A DNA stretch of 64,000 nucleotides from the NCBI GenBank assembly GCA_024529925.1, contig JAFEUB010000912.1, positions 1,282,501-1,346,500 on the forward strand, read 5' to 3'. Shown piece after piece: positions 51,567 through 64,000 of the stretch. Below the pieces are notes generated by a model that was not told the origin of the DNA, did not search any database, and saw only the letters and a program-made list of their open reading frames with translations. Positions within the stretch are counted from its first letter, which is position 1. Each line of letters begins with the position of its first letter. The translations under genes were made by a program, and so were the position numbers. The stretch comes from Ophthalmolycus amberensis (Eukaryota; Chordata; Actinopteri; Perciformes; Zoarcidae).

Positions 51567-51902
51567 GAGTGGAATTTAACTAACTACATCCACTCAAGTT
51601 CTGCACTTAAGTACAACTTTGAGATACTAAATCAACTGATAAATGATGCTACCCATCAGTAAGTGAAATACACATTAAGACATCAGTAATTCTAATCCAG
51701 TGATATGATAAGAATTCTGAATTGGGCCAGTCTGCACAATGAATGTTTTTACTTTTGTTACTTTTACTATATTTTGTATACATCTGTGCTTTAACTCAAG
51801 TACAATTTTGAATGTGGTACTTTTATTTGTAGCACAGTATTTCTACCCTGTGATATTGTTACTTCGACTTGATAAAAGATCTCCCTACTTCTTCCACCAC
51901 TG
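51567..51902 (-). repeat. Interspersed repeat, same family, copy 3 (inverted)
   Basis: Ends CTTCTTCCACCACTG, the perfect inverse of the first 15 bases of the copy at 49802. It lies about 280 bp upstream of the hcst leader exon. Confidence 0.6.
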
Positions 51903-52159
51903 CTGAATTGTAAATTCTATTTCGTTATTCTGCAAAGTCCAGGACAAACTTCTTTGGGACATGTATGCTATTTTATTCTATTATAATGTATAGCCACTCT
52001 GTATTTATTCAGATGCAGATCAAATCTGCCAATCCGCATTGTGTTTACACAAAAACAAACAGGCAGTGCTTCGGCCCAGCAGAGGAAGGAAGACAATTTG
52101 ACGTCAGCCTTCAAAAGTGAAAACTAATGGGAAACTAGAGACACGTCCTCTTTTGGATT

Positions 52160-52181
52160 CCAGATAGCAGAGCAGCTGGAG
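52160..52181 (+). other. Probable non-coding exon 1 of hcst
   Basis: A leader ending AGCTGGAG precedes a GTATGA donor at 52182, about 540 bp before the acceptor of the first coding exon (52721). The upstream edge is unknown. A GAGGAAGGAAG ETS-type site lies at about 52082. Confidence 0.4.
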
Positions 52182-52727
52182 GTATGAGGATCTTTACTCA
52201 CACTGACTTTCTCTTCCTCATCCTAACTTTTAACGGTTCACTGTCTGTCAAAGTCACATCAAAATCAGTTTTGTGTGTAGTTGTAGTTGTAAATATATAC
52301 AACAGGAAAATCTGGTAAAAGTTTTGTTTTGTGCAACTGTGAAAACTAAATATGCCACATGAAATACATTCGCCAGAGCTCCATGTTCATGACATTCTGA
52401 TGATTTTAGAGAGTCCATTTAAGAATTTGTTAATCGTTTTCTATTCTCTTTTTCTCATCTATTTTTGTCAAATGCCTACTCAGAAGCATATGACTCATTG
52501 TGATACAGGAGTTGTTCATTCAGTAGTGCAGATATAAAAGGTCAAACCGACAGTTTCAAACGGTTTTGGGTGATTTAGCTTCGATATACAGATATCAAAT
52601 ACAATGAAATTTGAAAGAGAGGTATTTATAATACCACATGTGAGTGTTGTATGGAATATGTTTCTCAATTTAGAAGCATGTAGCTCAAGACAAAGTTTGG
52701 TTTCTGTTTTTGTATTTCAGAGAGCTC

Positions 52728-53707
52728 ATGACTGAGTTGACCAACTTGACAATGGCTTCCAACAAATTCTTTATTGTCATAGTTTTGCTGTGCAGTAAGT
52801 ACGTTTTCATATCTGTCCTCTCCTTCTTGTACACACTCAAATATACGTGGTCTTGCACAGGAAAATGAAACCACAAACATTTTGCATAGCGGAAACTTAA
52901 CCGACAGAGGTGTTGCTGCATGCCACCATTAGCAAGACAACAGCAGAATCTCTCATGTTTCTTTCTTTTCTTTCTCTTAGACCTGGCTGTGGCTCTCACG
53001 GGTACGTACGACAAAAAGAGGACACACACAACTTTGAAAAGCAATGTTTATGAATGTTATCATCATTATCATCATCAACATGTTATTTGGAAAAACAAGC
53101 AGCACAAATGCAGAGCCAGACCACGACACCTGATGATTCATTTTTTCCTGTCAGTCTTATAGTTCACATCTTCCATCCCACTCTTTTCTGTCTGTCTGTG
53201 TTTCTCAGAGAGCACAGTGCCATGCTACAGGATCGAGCCGGGGACGATAGCAGGCATCATCTGTGTAGATGTGCTGCTGACCCTTGTCATTGTCATTGTC
53301 ACCTACCGATGTGCCAGCCATCGGCGTCAGAAGATGGACAGTGGTGAGGCGATGGGGCTAAAATGAGTCAATGTTGTGTGTAGAAGTGTGGATGAAAAGG
53401 TATATGAGGGATCGGCCTCACAGATCTGCTCATACCGTTTCTCCTGTTTATATTGGGATGCACATGTTTTTCTCCTATGTTGATAAGATTCTCTGTTTAC
53501 ATTTGTACAACTTGTTGGTACTCTTTAACCCTGCCAGAAGTGCCTGTGTCTATGATATCACTATATCCATCTCACTCTCTTATTATGTTCTTTGTATTTG
53601 GTCATTTTCTATTGTCAAATACTCAATCATCTCTCTAGTTGTGTCTCTCTCATCTCTTCACAGCTGACAAAGTGTACATGAATGTCCGAGCCAACTGCAA
53701 GAGCTGA
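52728..53707 (+). CDS. hcst: Hematopoietic cell signal transducer (DAP10)
   Basis: Homodimeric adaptor that pairs with activating receptors through a membrane aspartate and signals through PI3K/Grb2. Exons: 52728-52794, 52981-53001, 53209-53343, 53664-53707; 267 nt, 88 residues. A second in-frame ATG at 52752 would give 80 residues and a better signal peptide (MASNKFFIVIVLLCNLAVAL). The short ectodomain has one cysteine (STVPCYRIEPG). The membrane segment carries the key Asp (TIAGIICVDVLLTLVIVIV), followed by basic residues (SHRRQK) and a tail with Y-M-N-V-R. Mammalian DAP10 has Y-I-N-M, so the methionine that defines the PI3K site is a valine here while the Grb2-type Y-x-N is kept. AATAAA signals lie at 53773 and 53828. 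Confidence 0.9.
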
Positions 53708-55508
53708 TCTAAAGGTGCTGCAGTACGTTATAAGATCATGTTAATTTTTTACATCCTGTTTTTTTTTCAACAAATAAATTATTCAGAAAATGTTTAAAAA
53801 GATGAATTCAACATTCAACTCGTTTGCAATAAACCCAAGCAGAGTGACTTGCACATATTACAATTCATCAACCTTGTGAATAAGATATCTTTATGTGGTA
53901 TGTGGTTTAACAACACGACACAGCACCCTCTGCAGTTGACTTTTGGGAGCACTTGACTAAATACTGTATTTTCAACAGGCCCTGAACTTTTCATGTTAAC
54001 ATTTCAGCTGGATTTATATGAGTGATTTAAAAATAAATAAAAGACTGACCTGCTGATTTTACACAGATGCTTTACAGTGTATCACCTGCCAAACCACTGA
54101 GTTGATGATGTATTAAAATAAATAAATAAAAGAAATTCAGCTTCAGCTTAAAAAACAGGTTTTAAAATGTATGCAGTGGAAACCCTCTTGAGTAAATAAC
54201 CCAGAGGGATTTCTCAAGAGCCAATAGCCATGGGATTGGAATAGCTAAACTGTCTCCTCTCATTTCACAACTTCACAAAAGTTGGGAAATTGCAGGGTGG
54301 TTGTGCAGGAGGAACTTCCCTTGCTCAGAGCTGCTCTACTATTGAGTAGCTTTTGACACCTACATGCAATAATACATCTGTTGGTATATATAGCTTTAAT
54401 TCCCACTTGGAAAAAAATGTTGTACATCCCTGTCTTTCAGTTCTGTTGATGACACCAACACCTACAGTTTTGGTCACAGCCTGGCAAACCCAAAAGTTGT
54501 TCTTATTCATGGTTTCTGAACCGTTTTAGGAAATGATTGATTACCATTAATAGAGCACTTGGTTACAACTCACATTTTATTATGTGCTTTAATCAAAATG
54601 CAGTCAAAGGGCTCCAATTCGTCTTGCTGCTGCAAGGCATTTACAACTAAAAAGAAAAGAAAAAGTATTTGGCTGCTTTTAACATACATTAAATCTAAAA
54701 TGTTACTAAATATTTTCATTAGTCTTCTGGCAGTTCCCTGGAGAACTACAAAGGGACAGCTTCTGGAAAAACATGTTTGAGAAAATTTGGTTTGCTTTAG
54801 CTTTCTTCCTTTATATGATTTTTAACCTTAATTAAATTGCTAACTTTTATTCCTGCTTTTTTTACAAATGTTTTTTATTATATTTAATGTCCGAATCATT
54901 TATTTTGTATTTTCTCTCTTATTATGATTAGATTAGATTAGATTATTATCAGCACTTTGCTATATTAATAAACATTGTTATTATTGTTGATGTTGTTATT
55001 GTTGTTGTTGTTGTTGTTGTGTATGTCTGTGTTCAGAACACATCCTGTCCACACATATACTTGTATTTTAGGTATGCATAAATATAAATATTTAGACTAT
55101 TGTATTAGATCATTATGACACCTCAAAGTCTCCTTGACAAAAACAATAAAGGTAAGCTTTCATTTCTCTGACAGGACATCATCATTAGATATAACACGGA
55201 CTGGCAGCAGTGACTGTGGCCAACCGCCTGCTCAAAACCACAGGTCATGAGGAAATGCTCTATTCGGAGATACAGCCGCGTGCATTTTAGCAGAAACTGC
55301 AGGTGTAATGAAACTGATGATATACAGCTCCTTATCTTGGCATCACTTGGACGTGTTACTTTGAAGACTCTAAGTGCTGTTAAAAAGTCAAAAAAGATGG
55401 CTAATGATCAAATGGTCGCATGTGACAGGGTGTAAGAATGAGTTTCTTTGTATGAGACCTGCAACCCTCACATGAATGTCACATTACAGAGAAGAAGCAA
55501 TAACACCA

Positions 55509-55565
55509 GCTTCCTCTTCTATGCAGTGGACTCCCTCCTCCTCCTCCTCCTCCTCCTCCTCCTCA
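55509..55565. promoter_or_regulatory. ETS/PU.1-like site and CTC repeat upstream of tyrobp
   Basis: CTTCCTCTTC at 55510-55519 reads GAAGAGGAAG on the other strand, a PU.1-type core, about 245 bp before the tyrobp start codon. It is followed by a CTC trinucleotide tract (55531-55565). Myeloid expression of TYROBP makes PU.1 plausible, but the site was judged by eye only. Confidence 0.35.
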
Positions 55566-55761
55566 CACAGTCACATGCTGACAATCTTCAGACCACTGCC
55601 AGTATCGCTTTGTGGACGGTTCTTCATCTGTGAACCCTCCTATCTCTGGCTTTCAACATCTTGTTTATAGGTGTGACCACACAGCCATTTGAAAGACAAC
55701 AGAAGGACCGGCCCTCAACCTCTCGCTCTCATTTCTTCCTTTGCCAGAAACCACCATAAAG

Positions 55762-56470
55762 ATGTCTGATATTTGTATTGTGGGTTCGTTTTTTGGTGAG
55801 TGGTGTTCTATATGTTTGACAGAGAATGATGAGTGTACTCTCTCAACTGTTATTACAGGGTTTTTATTAACTATCTTTCAGGATCTGCAGAAGGACAGCA
55901 AGGTATTTTGCTTTCTTAAACCTTTACCTCTTGTGGGATGCTTGACTACGATGTTGTGAGTTTTGGTTTTGTGTTGCAACGCTACGTCTTCCCTCTTTCA
56001 CAGACTGCGGTTCCTGTTACCTGATAAATATGGGGTCTGTATTGGGCATTATTGCCTCTGATATCATCTTGACCGTCTTCATCACCATTTCTGTGTTCTG
56101 CTTTGCGACTTGCCACAAGAGAAGGAGGGAATGGGATTCTCATGATGGTGAGCGTTGACTTAGTGCTGGTAACTTGTGAGCGTGCTGGTTGGTAATAAGG
56201 CAGGTGGGCAGTAACATTACCCTTTTTAACAGGTAAAAGAAATCTGCCATCATCAGCATCAAAGAAAATGGCAACAGAAGTCACAGAATCTCCTTACCAG
56301 GTAAAGCAGAACTATATTATTATTTAAGCCTCAAAGATACTGAATGTGATTTTTGTACAGTTATATCTGAATATTATTTGTGTTTCGATGATGAATTGTT
56401 GACTTTTTTGTAGGAGTTACATGGAGTCCAATCAGATGTGTACAGTGATCTTCGGCATTTTAGGAAATGA
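55762..56470 (+). CDS. tyrobp: TYRO protein tyrosine kinase-binding protein (DAP12)
   Basis: ITAM adaptor for activating receptors on NK and myeloid cells, recruiting Syk/ZAP70. Exons: 55762-55795, 55882-55902, 56004-56147, 56233-56300, 56414-56470; 324 nt, 107 residues. A short leader (MSDICIVGSFFGSAEGQQ) is followed by DCGSCY with the dimerising cysteines, then a membrane segment with the conserved Asp (GIIASDIILTVFITISVFCF). The tail ends with an ITAM, Y-Q-E-L then seven residues then Y-S-D-L. The leader is short and weak for a signal peptide; an upstream exon could exist. Tandem with hcst on the same strand. ATTAAA at 56715 is the nearest poly(A) candidate. Confidence 0.92.
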
Positions 56471-56981
56471 AACACCGGTACTATAAAAATACGAACAATG
56501 CCTTGTCTGCAAGCTATAATACCGCACACATCTGTTGTGTGTGTGTGAGCCACTTCTACTCCCGCTGCATTATAGGTAATAACATACATGTCTTTTGCAT
56601 GTTGTATTAAGTATTGTGTTGTGTTAAATGTGATGTTCACTGCAAAACATTCTTGTTTTTTCTCAAGCTGTCTTCAAATATGTTTTTCTATTTAAGTGAT
56701 TATAAAGTGATTATATTAAACTACATTTTAAATCAAGGAAATTAAAAAGACGCATTCTTTTTTTTGTATTTATATTTCAGGAGATTACTTAAACATTTTC
56801 ACATTACAGTGAACATACAAAGGCTTCACATATTGAGATAAAAGTAAAAATGTCAGACTCTCGAAGATTCTGTTCTAAGTGATCGGAATAGGTGTGCTTG
56901 TTTCATTTTCTGACATCTTTGATATTTAGCAGCTTTAACCAGATTCCAGGAGTAAGTCAAGCACAGAATTGTCAGAACCTC

Positions 56982-56987
56982 TTTATT
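56982..56987 (-). terminator. Polyadenylation signal of the secreted RGD protein gene
   Basis: TTTATT on the plus strand, i.e. AATAAA on the minus strand, about 390 bp past the stop codon at 57376-57378. Confidence 0.45.
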
Positions 56988-57375
56988 TCTTATATTTGTT
57001 CACATGGTCACAACACAAAATGCACGTCAAAATCTAAATTTGGATGAAAAAGTCCCAGAAGCAACTATATTTGGAAGCAGCCAGTCTGCCTCGTATGACT
57101 CAACAGATGGCGGCCCCTGACTCATTATGAGGAAGAAATAGAATCTGGAAAAAGAGCGAAAAACAATTGGCATTCAACATTATATTCATACCAGATGAAT
57201 AAAAAAGCAAGGTCTGGGAAACTGCACCTTCAAATTAGACAAGGATGAAATGTTACACATTTAAACGTTCATTATATGTTGCAGTTGTACCCTAAGCCAG
57301 AAAGGATGGATAGAGATAAAAGCACAAAACATTTGTCTGATTCAAATGTATTGGAAACACACCTTTGTATGATCA

Positions 57376-59193
57376 TCAGGGGGCTCTGCTCTTTGCTGGA
57401 GCAGAGAAGCTACTGGACGTGAGCTCTTGAGGTGCTAGAGCGTAAGTGAGAATTGACAGATCTTTCAGGAAAGCATTCACTGTATGCATTAGTTATCAAG
57501 TTAGCATCATTGGTTTTATTTAACTGAGAAGCTGGTCTTACCATCATAGTCTGTATCTCCTCTGTTGCCCACTGGAGCAGGTCTGCCATTGTCCTCCAAA
57601 CTCTCATGATCCATCAGTTCTCTGCTTCTGCCAGGGGCCAGCATACCATTGAACCCGTGAAGTCTTCCTGGTGTTGCCTTTCTTTGGAGACTGCCAGTCA
57701 CTTGGTCCCCACTCAAACAGACAACTTGTTTTCCTGACAGATTTTCAGCCTCCTGAGCATCCACCGCCTGCTCTATGCTTGCTGGGTGTGCTCTGTGTGG
57801 CCCGCTGTGCTCCCTGCTGTCCTGGTCCTGAACCAGCGGCCCCACATTGGTTTTGCTCCTTGATGGTGCTTTATCCTTCTCCACAACTTTAGAAATCATG
57901 ATCTCATCACTGTCAAGGCCTCGGACTGCATCTGGGAAGAGTAAACGTTTTCACACAATCTGCATCAATGTGTCGTCATACATTGGGATGTTAGTTTTAA
58001 CTTGAATTTAAGGGACTGCACCTTTGCTTTCACCTCCTTTTTTATCAGATACTTCAGGTCCTGAAGTATTGAGAAAACTTCTGTACATAACATAAAGCCC
58101 ACACACCTGTAAATCCATTGGAGCCAAAACTCTCTGTAGATTGCGCCTCTGACATATCTGTGAATGAGTTTGTTGTTTTTGTAATACCAAATCAAAAGAC
58201 AATTAAGAAATAAAAGTGATAAGTTAGTTAGTTAATGTACATGATCTATACATTATAATACTGCTAATTTATTTCAACAGGAAAAAAAAACACAAAAATG
58301 TACCATCAGAATCTTGCTCTTTCACAGGTTTACTTGGAGGGTTTGCTGCAGACGTAAGAAAATATATGTATTATATATATATGTATATGTATCTATATTC
58401 ATATAATATAAATACATAATCACTGAGGTGGTTTCATATTATAACAATCAGATAATGTCGAAAGTGGTTGCTACAGTAAACCCATACGATTAAACTAAAT
58501 GATAAAGCAACACAAATACCAAGTCTCTCTTCTGTTTTTGTCCCTTTCATTTAAAGCCCACGTTTATGTTCTTGGGGAACAAAAAGTACTTTGAGGATCT
58601 GGTAGGATGATACCTTCCTGTTTTAAAATTCTCAGTGTATCTGAAAGTTACATTTTGAATCACAGACCTGTAATATTTGCAGGTATGGTCTTTTCCGTAG
58701 CTGTGCCAAGTGAATCTATAACAAGAAGAAGTTATGTGATAAAAGTTCCCACTATGGTTTTAAATAATTATTTATCTAATTTCAAAAAGCAGTAGTAAGA
58801 ATATTTTGCATGAAGAAAACATCAAATGAAATTTAAAAAATGACATAAATGATCTCACCATTTAGAAAGCTGAACACATTTTCTCTTCGCGCTTGAAAAG
58901 AAAGACAGAGAAGATGTTACCCCACTGATACATCTAAAGCTCAAAACAACATTTTATTATTTGTTCTCTCTCTCTCTTCAGGCTGGTTTACCTCTGATTG
59001 GGGCAGTTACCACCAGTGCTAACGGAAGTAGACAAAACATGAACCTGAAACAAATAAAACCATTAATTCAACGTTGAAATGCATGTTTATATGGCATTGT
59101 CATTTGCAGCTGGGAAAAATAAATATTTCAATGACAGATTAAAAGAAAAAGACTAATATCTATTGGACAAAATATAAAGACTTACAGCTTCAT
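57376..59193 (-). CDS. Unrecognised secreted acidic protein with RGD, phase-1 exon chain
   Basis: I do not recognise the family. Exons, 5' to 3': 59193-59186, 59044-58992, 58891-58859, 58715-58668, 58345-58304, 58148-58107, 57931-57542, 57461-57376; 702 nt, 233 residues. A clear signal peptide opens it (MKLFMFCLLPLALVVTAPIR). Every later intron is phase 1, and four small exons of 33-48 nt are followed by one 390-nt exon. The mature chain is hydrophilic with one cysteine, two N-glycosylation sequons (NIT, NLS), several S-x-E sites of the kind phosphorylated by Fam20C (STE, SDE, SRE twice, SLE) and an RGD (codons 57555-57563) followed by TDYD. This suggests an extracellular-matrix or bone-type phosphoprotein such as the SIBLING group, but those genes use phase-0 introns. 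Function is unknown. Divergent from csnk2a1. Confidence 0.7.
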
Positions 59194-60039
59194 TGTTGAC
59201 GTTGATCCTCAGATGGGTCCACTGTTTGTCAGCAAGAGCTCTGCTGCTTTATGTACTGCTGCTTTAGCCAAAACTTTTACCTTTAATAGGTCTCACCCTA
59301 GTTAATTAGATACTGACAAGATGTATCAGATTGAGTAGCAAGTCAAAGACTATTTATGTGTGTTTAACAGTGCATGACTTACAGGCAGAGGGGCAACAAT
59401 TATGCTACAGAAGGAGTCTATACAAGGGTCTATTCATTACATCAATTCAAGATGCAAACAAATGTTCTCAACATTCAAACTCACAGAGAGCATTTGTCTT
59501 TCTCTCTATTGTGTGTTAATTACAGGTTGGTTACTTCAGGAAAATGCCCCTGGCATATTCTATGAATGGGGTAGCATTTAAAATGATGCCACAGAGCATA
59601 GCCATTATTTTCTGTCACTATTTCACCGTTGTCCATTTAACCAGGGAGCCACATAGTGACCTTTTTTCAAAACCGGCTCTATACTGAACATTCTATAGAA
59701 ACACCTCTTGGTAGAAGTATCCTGAAATTAAGAGCACAATAATGTAGTAACCGGGTGATAAAAAGCGATTTGAATTGCACTTTGTATGTGTCTGTCTGCT
59801 GTACTCCAGCTATTATATAAAACATGTGATTTATGAAGGCCTGCTGAATGATATCTGCCCTATTATATCAGAGCCCGTGGTGGTTAAACACGCATGTTGT
59901 TTGTGGAAATGAACAGTGCGTTCGGGATTAAGATTCACTGACAAAACATTACAGTTGTGACTGACTACTCATACAGGAATGCAGATACAAGTTTATGCTT
60001 AGACCTGTTGGTGGCAGAGGGAGATCCCCCCCCTCCTCC

Positions 60040-60140
60040 ATGAAAGAGAAAAAGGAGAGCGCCCTCTGCAGGAAAGGCTGTTCGCACTAAGCTCTTGATC
60101 CCGAGCATCGCCATATTGACGTCCCAACAACGCTGAGAGG
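60040..60140 (+). promoter_or_regulatory. Probable csnk2a1 core promoter
   Basis: GCCATATTGACGTC at about 60109-60122 joins a YY1-type core (CCATATT) to a CRE-like TGACGTC, with no TATA box. It lies upstream of candidate leader exons and fits a housekeeping gene. The transcription start is not visible from sequence. Confidence 0.4.
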
Positions 60141-60895
60141 TAATCGTGTTATTTAACCACAAATCGTCGTAGGTTTGGAACCGCTGTTGAGTGTTTCATA
60201 TGTGAGGAAGGGCCGAGAACAAGTAACGCAGCAGTGGTGCCTTTCTACTGCTCGATCACAGTGTTTGTAAGATGTTTTTTCAAGGCGTTGTCAGTCAGTT
60301 GCCTCGCCAAGCCAGCAGGCTATTCACTCTCCTAGCTTGCTAGCTTAGCACTTTATAGCTTTAGGAAATATATTTTTCGAAACTTGTGGTTTAACTCTAC
60401 GTTAATCATAACCACGATGATTATTATTTGCCCGTTTTGACGAGGGGTGTTTATTAAATCCCGTTCCAGTCCCACAATGTCGCCGAACGCTAAGCTAGTT
60501 GTGACTTTCCAACCGGCTTTTCCCTCTGCTGTTGACGAGCTAATGCTAACTAGCTAGCTAGCTAGCCCGACCAGCTGCCCGGTCTGTGTGAGAGCTAGTT
60601 AGCCGTTAGCTCCACTGCACTAGTGCAGGCCTTGGGCCACAGAGGGTTTTTGCGTACGCTCACCTTTTCATTAAAGTCTGTAGCGGGCTAACTGGCTACA
60701 ATTGAAAAGAGTGTCTCGTACCAGAGCTACCATTTCTCGACTGGATGCGTAATTTCATAAACCTGTTAATTTAATGGAGCCTTGCTAAACCTAGCTGTAT
60801 TGGCTGGCAGACATTACCTCATATAGTTAGTTCATGTTTGCTCAATTGACAGCATTGATTTTAATCAACCTACATTCTGCCCTTTTTTCCGACAG

Positions 60896-60987
60896 GAGAT
60901 ACTGCCTTGCTGTAGTCCCCAGTGATGACTGTATTGAGCCCTGTACCTCCTGATTAGACTGGTCGGATGCCCCCATTTAACATTCAG
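60896..60987 (+). other. Candidate non-coding exon of csnk2a1
   Basis: The stretch sits between a TTCCGACAG acceptor and a CATTCAG|GTCTCT donor and lacks a start codon in the kinase frame. It would be a leader exon before the start-codon exon that begins at 61504. Confidence 0.4.
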
Positions 60988-61531
60988 GTCTCTACATTTC
61001 ACACGCCACCATATTTTAACACTAGACGTGTTATTTAAATAACATATATTGCTATTTTAAGTTGCTCTGCCTTCCGCATGAAACATCTGCAGTTTCGTTA
61101 GAAATTCTCTTATTCAGATCAACATCCTGTGAATCAGTGGGGGAAATATTTTCAAGTTAAAACGTCTTTTAAGCTTTGATTATTTCTCAGTTCTACATAT
61201 GGTGTTGAACTCATGTGAAATGTTTGACTGTAGTAGTCTTAACAGTTTTTGTTTTTATATCTGTATGCCCATTTAGCTTTCTTACCATAAAGGCATCTCA
61301 ACTGCTCCTGTTTCAATTCATCTATCACCATCATCCTGGAGGGAACCTCCCAGGTATTGTTTCCTTATAATTAGATCACCTTATTTCACCTATTTGTAGT
61401 TATATGAAGTCCTCAAGTGCTAACCATTGTACATAACACACTTTTGAATGTTTTCTCTGTGTCATTTTAAGTGACTGAATCTTTTTAATATTTTTTGTTT
61501 TAGGATATTTAGAGAAGATCCCGTGTAGAAT

Positions 61532-64000
<2,469 letters not shown>

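Overview
This window looks like nuclear DNA of a teleost fish, probably a percomorph. Its genes are split by short GT-AG introns. It carries fish-type interspersed repeats: a tRNA-derived SINE, a truncated LINE, hAT-like and Harbinger-like fossils, and long CT and GT microsatellites. The gene content matches vertebrate neighbourhoods that in human lie mainly on chromosome 19q13 (FCGBP, the FXYD cluster, NFKBID, HCST, TYROBP).

Layout. 1-10793 (+) is the 3' part of an IgGFc-binding-protein-like (FCGBP-like) gene built of vWD-C8-TIL modules. It carries about ten frame disruptions, two in-frame TAG codons, a broken donor, a missing half-module and a SINE in its last domain, so I read it as a decaying pseudogene. 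10800-13800 is intergenic and contains a LINE flanked by a ~335 bp target duplication. 13804-28165 (+) is an intact FCGBP-like mucus-type gene: TATA box, signal peptide, IgGFc-binding N domain, seven vWD domains, 22 exons and about 3005 residues. 31610-36345 (+) is an FXYD gene with an apparent 1-nt insertion in its transmembrane exon. 37647-39688 (+) is an FXYD7-like gene. 41694-47760 (-) is nfkbid (IkappaBNS), 12 coding exons and 457 residues. 48-52 kb is repeat-rich intergenic DNA. 52728-53707 (+) is hcst (DAP10). 55762-56470 (+) is tyrobp (DAP12). 57376-59193 (-) is an unrecognised small secreted RGD-containing acidic protein made of phase-1 exons. 61532->64000 (+) is csnk2a1 (CK2 alpha), which runs off the right edge.

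How the genes relate. The FCGBP pair are tandem paralogues; only the right-hand copy can make a full-length gel-forming-type secreted protein. The two FXYD genes encode single-pass modulators of Na,K-ATPase. hcst and tyrobp are neighbouring tandem genes for the two activating-receptor adaptors and sit next to nfkbid, as in mammals. csnk2a1 is a housekeeping kinase with no functional link to the rest. All exon models were assembled by hand from reading frames, splice sites and intron phase; none was checked against transcripts or databases.
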